Shown here: one piece after another, positions 56,153 through 64,000 of the stretch | How positions within the stretch are numbered: position 1 is the first letter of the stretch | How the letters are laid out: every line of letters starts with the position of its first letter | Notes under the pieces: generated by a model | The model's database searches: none | What the model was told of the DNA's origin: nothing | What the model saw: the letters and a program-made list of their open reading frames with translations, nothing else | Program-made: the position numbers and the translations under genes | Assembly (NCBI GenBank): GCA_000328365.1 | Contig: KB308552.1 | Span: 6,777 to 70,776, forward strand | Reading direction: 5' to 3' | DNA from: Capitella teleta | Lineage: Eukaryota > Annelida > Polychaeta > Capitellidae | DNA length: 64,000 nt

Positions 56153-58498
56153 ATGGATACGAAACGAAAAGCAGAACAGGGAGCGCTGGTTGTCGCGAAG
56201 AAACAAAAACTGGACATTGTGGCCCAAGCAAGAGAGAAGAGTGCGCTGATTCAAACTGTAAGTGGGCGATAATACGGAATCCTTAACCCTGATGCCGGGT
56301 CGCCTTGTATCGATCGCATGGTTTATGGTCATGACATATTCGAATACAAGCATTATTAAAGAACATGTCATTCTCACGATCATCTGTATATTTTTCGGTC
56401 AATTGAAAATATTGCAGATGTATCACTCAGTGATGTGAAGGGTAGGGCACCAAATTGCTCAGTGGGGTGAGTGGGTTAAACTGGCTGACTGCAATCCTAT
56501 GGGGAGTATGCCGACCGTGGGGATCGAGGTCCCGGGTTCGAGACCCGATCAGGCCACAAGAGTTATGATTGTGAATTATAATTGTAATTCTTCGGTGACT
56601 GCAGTGCTGCCCAACTGCGTAACAAGGCCGTGACGCTGTGTACTACTGTCTATGGTGGTATGCAGGATAAAGAACGTTTGTGATTTATCAATAAGAGTAG
56701 GGGGAAACCCCGGTCCCGGGCCTTCTGTTCTGGCGCCCGTATCATCCGAAGGGTTTGGGTGGAGCCGTAAAACCCCATCACGTATCACGATGAGTAGTTA
56801 CTTAATTTACTAAACTGGTTAGGAGGGGCCTGTGGGCCATGCCCATGGTATGGAACTAGTGAGATCTCATCCCATATCTTGTACCACATCAATGATCATC
56901 AGTGACCAATAGCTGGTTTGATTCATACCCATCCCGAGGCAATGGCATGAATAACATGCCCATGCCTCAGCCTAAGCCTTCAGCATAGTCCTCTCTTGGC
57001 GCTTGTTCTAAATTTTATAATATTATTGATCTTCAGTCGATACTGCATTGTCTGCTGAAATGCATCAAGTGCTAATAATTTTGTTTAATTTGCTATAATG
57101 AGCACTCTTAGTTATGAATCCAACCTGTGGATGTGGTGTTCATTCTCTTTATTTTGTTTCAGCAACCACATATTTTGAGGACATCAAATCTAGAGGCACC
57201 CATCATGCTGCTGTCAGGTCACGAGGGTGAGGTCTTCTCGATCAAGTTCTCTCCAGACGGACAAATCCTCTCATCAGCTGGATTTGACCGTCTTATTTGT
57301 GAGTACCAGTAAACATGAATTAGCAGCAGGGTATTTTACTCTGGGAATGAATATCTTCAGTTTTGTGGAATGTTTACGGGGAGTGTGAAAATCTCGCCAC
57401 CATGAAAGGACACTCGGGGGCTGTCATGGACCTCCATTACAGTACGGATGGGAGGTATGCAGTTATTACGACTTTCAGCCTCCGTTGCTCACCTCTTTGG
57501 TTTCAGCAAATTGGTTTCCTGTTCATCGGATCACACTGTTGCATTGTGGGATTTGGAAGTTGCTGAACGCATGCGAAAGTTCAAAGGTCACCGATCCTTC
57601 GTAAACTCATGCGACAGTGCCAGAAGAGGTCCTCACATGATCTGCAGTGGAAGCGATGATGGTACAGTCAAAGTAAGTGGCACCACGCCTACTTTTCAGT
57701 GGCTAATTTTGGTTGCTTGTTCTATTCTTCAGTATTGGGATGCTCGCAAGAAGGTGCCATTGGAGTCATTCCAGAGCACGTATCAAGTGACGGCTGTTAG
57801 CTTCAATGACACTGCTGAGCAAATTATCGCTGGCGGAATTGATAACGAAATCAAAGTGAGTTATTTAGAAGAGAAATTCCATCTTCAATAATGCATTTCA
57901 TTAATTCACAGATCTTTGACTTGCGTAAAAATGAAATACTGTACCGCATGCGTGGACACACAGACACGGTGACTGGCATGAAGCTCAGTCCAGATGGCTC
58001 CTACTTACTGACTACTTCCATGGACAACACTGGTCAGTCCACATTGTAAATTAATGTTTAAAATTGTTTAAATGGCTCGCTTCCAGTGAGGATTTGGGAT
58101 GTACGACCATATGCCCCTCAAGAAAGATGCGTTAAAATCTTCCAAGGAAACCAGCATACATTTGAAAAGGTGAGATTTTTTCTTGTAGGCTGAAATTGAT
58201 TAATTTTTATTCTGATTTTCTAAGAATCTCCTGCGGGTTACATGGGCGCCTGATGGTAGCAAGGTTGCCGCTGGATCAGGTGATCGTTTTGTTTACATTT
58301 GGGACACCACAACGCGAAGGATTGTGTATAAACTGCCAGGTCATGCTGGATCAGTCAATGACGTTGATTTTCATCCTCATGAGCCAATAAGTGAGTGAAA
58401 TTTTGCAGGAAATTTTCAGCACTGAAATTTATATCTGTTTTTCAGTCGCATCTGGATCGAGTGACAAGAACATCTATTTGGGTGAACTGGAGAAATAA
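56153..58498 (+). CDS. SNRNP40: SNRNP40, U5 snRNP 40-kDa WD40 protein
   Basis: WD40 subunit of the U5 snRNP in the spliceosome. Nine exons, 56153-56257, 57163-57298, 57361-57454, 57507-57672, 57733-57855, 57912-58032, 58087-58169, 58225-58390 and 58446-58498, give 348 aa (human 357). A basic N-terminus (MDTKRKAEQGALVVAKKQK) leads to seven WD repeats beginning APIMLLSGHEGEVFSIKFSP. Family phrases are FDRLIFLWNVYGEC, FVNSCDSARRGPHMICSGSD, GGIDNEIKIFDLR, MDNTVRIWDVRPYAP, ERCVKIFQGN, GDRFVYIWDTTTRRIVYKLP and SSDKNIYLGELEK. Intron 1 (905 bases) carries a SINE; the others are about 50-75 bases. The TAA stop lies within AATAAA. Confidence 0.96.
56445..56790 (+). mobile_element. tRNA-derived SINE, best-preserved copy
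   Basis: The head has an A-box-like TTGCTCAGTGG (56455-56465) and a B box GGTTCGAGACC (56535-56545), the internal Pol III promoter of tRNA genes. The body continues with AATTATAATTGTAATTC, AACAAGGCCGTGACG, ATAAAGAACG, GGGGGAAACCCCGGTCCCGG and GGCGCCCGTATC, and ends GGGTGGAGCCGTAAAACCCC. It lies in SNRNP40 intron 1 in the gene's own direction. Related copies are at 2607-2890, 29738-30735 and 1161-1190. Confidence 0.8.
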
Positions 58499-58499
58499 A
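58494..58499 (+). terminator. AATAAA overlapping the SNRNP40 stop codon
   Basis: GAAATAAAG at the end of the reading frame makes the TAA stop (58496-58498) part of AATAAA. A second AATAAA at 58565-58570 is the more usual choice for a 3' end. Confidence 0.45.
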
Positions 58500-59167
58500 G
58501 TGTTCTTGGCAATTTGTATATAGTTTATCCAGTGCATTGTTTTGTATTATGAGAGAGGCAGCCTAATAAATGATTTGTGTATGGAATTTTCTGTACATCA
58601 TTTTTTTTTCTTCACTTTTGTGATTTTTGTGTTTTAGGATTGTTGATAAATGATAACAATTCAAAATATAGGGATGTAGAAAACTATGGGGCTTTATTTG
58701 TGCACAAAATTTTATTTTTAATGAGTACACTGTATTGTAAAACACGGTATTATTTTGAAGAATAATTATATTTACCATATTATAAATATATATGCCTCCC
58801 TGTACATGTACCTAACCTAGAAATTAATTAATTCACTAATTGCCAAGTCTATCACTTTTAAAGTGAAAAAGGGAATTTCAGGTCTTAGTTGAGGACAGAA
58901 GTCACAGGGCATAGATTGTCTTTTTTTTTTTTTTTTTACCCATCTGTGGTTTAATGTGTATTTAGGTCTGTATTTCGCGAATTTGACACTATATCGGTGC
59001 GGAGCTTGCAAATAATAACTTGGCAGCTCTACAAAAATAGTCGGGAAGTATTGAAAGGCAGCACTGATGCTTAATGGCTTGTACACTAATCTTCGACCGC
59101 GTATATTGGATGATGTGCTCAATGCCGATTCCCGAGAAGACTTCCAGTCTCCAAACCTGAGATCGAT

Positions 59168-59188
59168 AGGTCAGGTCAGGTCAGGTCA
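59168..59188. repeat. (AGGTC)n short array
   Basis: Four exact AGGTC pentamers followed by A. By chance or design this makes overlapping AGGTCA nuclear-receptor half-sites in direct repeat. It may equally be the tail of a retroelement. Confidence 0.7.
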
Positions 59189-59309
59189 AAAGATTTAAAT
59201 CCTTTTATATCAGGACTATAGATAACGCTCATTACAGCACGTTATGATCCGTTGTAATGGTTACATCGTCTGCTTGGCAAAACGGGTGCGTTATGATCCC
59301 ATAAGGACC

Positions 59310-60129
59310 ATTGCTGAAAGCAATTTTTATGTAACTATGTTTGTACTTGGTATGGATACAGTATTGTTATGTGGTTTATCACTAGAATTTTAAACAACTT
59401 GTCGCATCTCATTACAAGGCAATGTGAATTATAATCCATCAGCATAATCCAAAATGGCGCCATGATCTTCTTAGCCTAAATATTATTTCAACCGCAGCTG
59501 TCGTTGCAACTACATTTTTTGTCATAATCTCTCACCAGCCTCTTGAACCTCTCAGTGCAAATCACTATTTCACTACGAAGATATAAACAAATAACGAACT
59601 CCCTGACAACAACGAACAATGATCTGTTAGGAATTTGATTGGAAAAGTGAGAGACTGGAACAAGGTAAGCGTCAGTTTATAAGTACTAGCCTAATTAGTA
59701 CTCTAGTAACCACTTAACAAGGCACACGCGGAAGTAGGCCTACCCATATATACTAGTATATCATATAGGCTAGCTCCCCAAGCCGTAGCGTAGTTTATAA
59801 TCCACTACGTAGGAACTGCTCCGCTACCCATAGGCATGATAGGATACCCATGGTAGTCATTATGATTATCATGATTTATTGTCAATTTATTGTAATTATT
59901 GCTACTAATTTACTAGCTATATAGTTGCAGACATACTGCATTGTATTGGTAGTTTATTACAGTCACAGTGAGATGCGCTGGTGCATAGTAGTGATGGGTT
60001 AAATTCTTACTTGACAGACCCCAAAGCTGCTGTTTTTGTTAAGACCTCATATCGGCTAGTTGTTACAATACTGTATCCATATCAAGTACAAGCATACTGG
60101 TAGTTACATAAAAACCGCATTCAGCAATA
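59310..60129. mobile_element. MITE-like element with about 60-70 bp inverted ends
   Basis: The left arm (59310-59369) has TTGCTGAAAGCAATTTTTAT, GTAACTATG and TTGTACTTGGTATGGATACA. The right arm (60061-60129), on the other strand, reads TTGCTGAATGCGGTTTTTAT, GTAACTACC and TTGTACTTGATATGGATACA. The interior has no coding capacity. Family not assigned. Confidence 0.65.
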
Positions 60130-61027
60130 GTGGCTAGCAAGCAGATAGCTGACTGTCAAATTGGCTGGCTAGTTGCTGTACAAGTGAATAGTGGCTGGCT
60201 GAGTAACTTACAATGGCTTAAAACCATATATAACGAGATACATCGGCTTATAAAACTTTATAATATGTGAATTTGAATTAATTGTCAGGAACTTTTTAAG
60301 ACTAAAATAGAAATATAATCACAAAATAAACAAAAAATGGAATGAGAGAAAGAAAAAATGCAAGAGAAAAGAAAAATGCAAAGCAAACAAGACATACATG
60401 TGTAAAAGTTTGAAATTTATATAGTAAAATGAAATGAAAACATTATGAGCCAAATAAATTACAATAAACAAGTAAAAATTAAACTAAATAGTGGTACCAG
60501 TGGAGAGTATAATTATGTTCTCAAAGTCAAACACTATGAAAATGAAAATATATACAAAATGAATAAAGGAAATCATGTTTAAAATAACTGGCTTTAGAGA
60601 TTGAACTCTGCCAACAATTCATAACAAAGCTGGTTGTTGAAAACACACTTGACTGAGCAAGATATAAATACTCATTGGCAAGTTTTGCCAGGTGTACTTA
60701 TTGGCATTGTTTTGCCAAAAGTTGATCGTGCCTTCTTGCTCTTCAAGAGTATGTTGACAGAATTATTTTCAGTGCAAAAATTCATAACTCCACTGAAAAC
60801 ACATTGACTGACTGACAGCTATGCAGATAGTCAATCGGGGGCGGTTTGCTGATCTCCACATTGGCAGCGGCGGCTGGCTGACATTGGTGGCGCCAGGGTC
60901 TGTTACTTGATTCTGTCTTGGTTGTAATGCCAATTTAATCAAATTGAAATGTGTGTCGTAGCCTGGAAATCGAATTCACTTAGTTGCTTACGGTAATTAG
61001 TGCTTTAATAGTATAATTGTTAATAGT

Positions 61028-61060
61028 ACAGTATAATCTCGATATGTCAAACTCCCATAA
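61028..61060 (+). repeat. pogo/Tigger-like end
   Basis: ACAGTATAATCTCGATATGT with CAAACTCCCATAAC resembles the CAGTATAATCTCGATA type of pogo/Tigger terminus. No partner end found. Confidence 0.4.
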
Positions 61061-61736
61061 CTTGAATTGCTCTATGACTCGTAGCCATTTTGAATCCCCG
61101 AGACCCTCCTTATGCCAGATCGTGGCCGTGGCTACGAAGAGAAAGCTCAACTCAATATTGCTTGTCCACTAATCTGAGCCAAAAAAAATGCTATAAATAA
61201 ATACCTAAAAAATGTGATGTCCCCTGGTAACAGACCAAGATAAAATACGTTTTTACCAGTGATACTGTAATTGTGATCCAAGGTGATTATCAGTGATTTG
61301 AAATTGCTATCTAGGTCAGGGCTATTGTGCGTATGCATTATCAATTTCGTGATCCTCGGTGATTGCAACATGTCGTAAGTTTCCTCCCCAATATTGAAAG
61401 CTAACCATAGTAAACAGGAATGCAGACATCAATGACATAATTTGGTTCATAACATGAATTGATTTTGCTGGCATTGATCTCATAATTCAACCTCAGTAAT
61501 GTTGATAGTGAAGCTGGTTTGAGAGCTTAGTGGCTCTAATCTCACATTAAGCTGTATTTAGCTGAATAGCCCTATTAAACTGAAGGTAAACTACAAAGCA
61601 AAGAGTGAAAGTAAACAGTGGAGCTCAATCACTTTTGATAACTCTCACTCGAGAATTACAGGATGCCCCGCCCGCTGTTACAGTTGCATAAGTCTCTGTG
61701 GTATCTGACAGGTGCTATTTTGTTGTTTTAGATAAA

Positions 61737-63169
61737 ATGGCCGTACAGAACAGAGAAGTTGATTGGCAAGTGAACAGATCAGTGCTGGAATGCAACCGAT
61801 ACATGTGGGAGAAGAAAATCGCTACTGACGTTGAATTTGAAGTGGGAACCACAGCTGAGCAGATTAAGAACATCAGGGCTCACAAATATGTGCTCATGTC
61901 AAGGTCACCGGTGTTCGAAGCAATGTTCAACGGAGGACTCAGTAAGAACACTGGTGACCTCGTACAGATCACGGATGTTGATTCAGACGCCTTCAATGAA
62001 ACCCTAAAGTAAGTCTTGTGGAATATCTACTGTGACATGCTTGGATTTGTTTATGTATCAACAGGTACATTTACTTTGAAAAGGCCGAGATCAACTCGCA
62101 GAATGTTCTGGCTACCCTGTATGCCTCCAAGAAGTACGTACTGCCTTTGCTGACGGCACAATGCAAAGATTTCTTGGCTAAAAATTTGCATCTGGAAAGC
62201 GTTTGTTCGATTCTGGATCAGAGTATATTCTACGATGAACAGGAGCTGACTCAGAAGTGTCTTCACTACATGGCTCCTGTGATCAAGGAAGTGTTTGCAA
62301 CCGAAGGCTTCCTCAAGATGTCACAACCTGCTTTGAAGGCGTTGATGCAAGACGATTACTTATTCTGCGAGAGCGAAGTCATCGTTTACGACGCTTGCCT
62401 CAGATGGGCTGAAGCGCAATGCAATGCCAAGCGACAGGAGTGCACCGAGGGCAACATCAGGGCCATGCTGGATGACGTCATCTACCACATCCGCTTCCCC
62501 ATCATGCAAGATGTAGAGTTTGCGAGGGTGGTCGGCAAAAGCAACATTCTCTCAGCCAGCGAGAAATCTGACATTTATTATTACCTCCTCACTCAAGATG
62601 GCAGCAGCATGAAGTTTGGTTGCACTCCGCGCGTGAGCATTTGCGCTCGCTTTCCAGTGCTAGGGACCGCTCAGCAGTGGTGGTCATGCAATGGACCCAC
62701 GGACGCCTTCTCCTTCCAGGGGGACAAAGATCTAGACGTCATTGGCGTCACGGTTTACGGCGGCAAAGAAAAAGCTCAGCACACCGTCTGTGTCGAGATC
62801 CGCGATTCAAGTGAGCGTGTTCTCTCTAAGAGTGGAGCGGTGACTTTCGAGTCCGACGGCAGCCCCTCCCCCATCCCCATCTATCTCCCCACCCCCGCTC
62901 AAGTGCGTGCCAACCAGACGTACACCGTGATGGTCACGATGCGTGGTCCTCTGACGCACTATGGCAGCGGAGGTCAGGAGGTCCTCTCCTGCGCTGGAAT
63001 CAACCTGAAATTCTTCACTTCGAGCAAATCAACTAACGGAACCAACACAAAGAGTGGGCAGATTCCGCAGCTGGTCTTCATTCCACGACAGCATTCCCCA
63101 GCTGTTAGCCGCGATAGCTGCAGCAGCCGCGAAAGCACAAAAGTGGAGCGTGCAATCAATCCCAAATGA
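61737..63169 (+). CDS. BTB-BACK-PHR protein of the BTBD1/2/3/6 family
   Basis: Likely substrate adaptor for Cullin-3 ubiquitin ligase. Exons 61737-62008 and 62065-63169 join in phase 2 and give 458 aa. BTB domain: residues about 10-130 (ATDVEFEVGTTAEQ, RAHKYVLMSRSPVFEAMFNG, NVLATLYASKKYVLP). BACK domain: about 140-260 (LKALMQDDYLFCESEVIVYD, ACLRWAEAQC, IRFPIMQDVEFARVVGKSN). PHR domain: about 300-440 (WSCNGPTDAFSFQGDKD, VIGVTVYGG, YTVMVTMRGPLTHYGSGG), ending near SGQIPQLVFIP. Both order and length match BTBD1/2/3/6; I cannot choose among them. The ATG at 61737 follows closely after an acceptor-like TTGTTTTAG, so a 5' UTR intron is likely. The last exon is unusually GC-rich for this window. Confidence 0.92.
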
Positions 63170-63392
63170 AATTTCCATGTCAAAAACATTCCATATATTT
63201 TTAGTTTAGTATCTCAGTTGCCATGCTGTATCGTCCTGCAGAATCGTCAATCATAACGCATTTTTTATCGTCATAACGTCCTTATTGTAATAAAATGTTG
63301 TGATGCATAACGTCTCGAAATTGATTACTCTTTGATGCATTTTTTATGCTGTACGTTTTATCATCTCTTCGGTTCTCCTGTTATTACAATAG
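63170..63392 (+). terminator. BTB gene 3' flank with poly(A) signal and paired motifs
   Basis: AATAAA at 63289-63294 is a plausible poly(A) signal about 120 bases after the stop. Between them lie two TCATAACG motifs (63251-63258 and 63271-63278), and a related GCATAACGTC follows at about 63305, so the motif is in the 3' UTR here. Confidence 0.5.
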
Positions 63393-63840
63393 GGATGCAT
63401 GGATATCTGGTATCTGATATCCAACTATCTGAGATATTTACAGGATATCCAAATTCAGTAAAATATTGCAACATCTTCAGATAGTAGACATTCATTTTCA
63501 AATTTAATAAATTATTCAATTCACCTCCTGTTCGTTCTAGTTGAAGTGAAATAAAACCATTATGTGCTTGTCAGATGTATGAACAGCAGCACATCGAGGC
63601 ATGCATGTGTCCTATACATGTATAATCAGAATCAACACAAAATGTTCTCCTTGTGTGATCAGCTCCCATTTATATTTTATGTACACAAATTAGTTGAATT
63701 AAATCAATCAAGCCGATTTGATCCCCTGCAACACACCAAACATGACTGTTAAAAGTTCTGCACTGTGGCTATCGCCGCTTTCTTGGAACTGAACTAAAAG
63801 ACCCGACTTTCAGATGAACTCCCTTCAGCTTTAATTAGAC
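63393..63840. repeat. hAT-related dispersed repeat
   Basis: Begins TAGGGATGCATGGATATCTG, a hAT-type end, and continues with GATATCC words, then ACACACCAAACAT, CACTGTGGCTATC, ACTAAAAGACC and GACTTTCAGATG in the same order as 28668-28830. No coding capacity seen. The remaining bases to 64000 show no gene. Confidence 0.55.
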
Positions 63841-64000
63841 ATCAATCTCAAAGCATTGAATTTCAATTACGAGTGCATGCAATGAAAAGTCCATGGCTTG
63901 AACTGAGGCTGAGAGCGGCATAAGTTATCAGAGGGAATGAGCGCTGGGCTTATATGCAATGCTGCACTGTGATAGCCACTGATTGGAGAGGGGCAAGAGC

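Larger units (their letters stand above)
58499..61736. other. intergenic region rich in repeats
   Basis: No gene recognised. It holds a T run at about 58920-58937, AGGTC pentamers (59168-59188), two TCATAACG motifs (59240-59247, 59289-59296), a TIR-bounded element (59310-60129) and a pogo-like end near 61028. The last 100 bases may include a 5' UTR intron of the BTB gene, since TTGTTTTAG at 61722-61731 looks like an acceptor. Confidence 0.5.

Noticed and set aside
59168-59188. Array of overlapping AGGTCA half-sites as a nuclear-receptor element
   Set aside because: A simple pentamer repeat explains it; there is no nearby gene start to regulate.
1-64000. CRISPR arrays, rRNA genes, prokaryotic operons
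   Set aside because: No regularly spaced repeats, rRNA-like blocks or ribosome-binding-site-led gene strings were seen; all real genes are spliced eukaryotic genes.

Overview
This window looks like nuclear DNA of an early-branching marine animal, most likely a sponge. That assignment is an inference from animal-specific genes (a homeobox gene, an ATF7IP homologue, a HELZ2-type helicase, TEFM, a BTB-BACK-PHR protein), very compact genes with introns mostly of about 50-60 bp, and AT-rich intergenic DNA full of small DNA transposons, SINEs and LINE relics. No bacterial operon, CRISPR array, rRNA or convincing tRNA gene was seen.

Layout. 1-7.5 kb: no recognisable gene, repeat relics. 7.7-21.4 kb (+): a giant HELZ2-like gene (29 coding exons traced, continuous frame of 3,202 codons) with TPR-like repeats, five tandem zinc-finger pairs, a UPF1-type helicase, an RNase II/RNB domain and a second helicase; its first intron carries an internally deleted Mutator/ZSWIM-type transposon (7983-10119). 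21.9-27.1 kb (-): an ATF7IP/MCAF1 homologue, convergent with HELZ2-like. 27.1-39.4 kb: gene-poor, with nested transposons (a 3.4-kb hAT-like element holding a SINE that itself holds a MITE), an X-box promoter with an orphan first exon, and a broken LINE. 39.4-40.3 kb (-): an ANTP-class, NK-like homeobox gene. 44.4-46.8 kb (-): PIGQ. 47.8-50.1 kb (+): COX19, divergent from PIGQ, with LINE debris in its first intron. 51.7-52.9 kb (-): TEFM. 56.2-58.5 kb (+): SNRNP40, with an intact-looking tRNA-derived SINE in intron 1. 61.7-63.2 kb (+): a BTBD1/2/3/6-type BTB-BACK-PHR gene.

The genes serve separate cell functions: RNA surveillance or antiviral-type helicase, SETDB1-linked chromatin silencing, GPI anchor synthesis, cytochrome oxidase assembly, mitochondrial transcription elongation, U5 snRNP splicing, and a BTB adaptor. 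I see no operon-like logic. The strongest leads are: (i) the HELZ2-like protein has a complete domain plan but a visibly degraded RNB active site and a weakened second helicase; (ii) just upstream of its first traced exon lies a cluster of kappaB-like, CRE and IRF-type (GAAANNGAAA) sites, notable because vertebrate HELZ2 is interferon-induced; (iii) the 8-mer TCATAACG occurs about 20 times in the window (about 2 expected by chance), often paired and often near gene ends. Exon coordinates were read by eye from splice signals, frame and family resemblance; no database search or transcript evidence was available.
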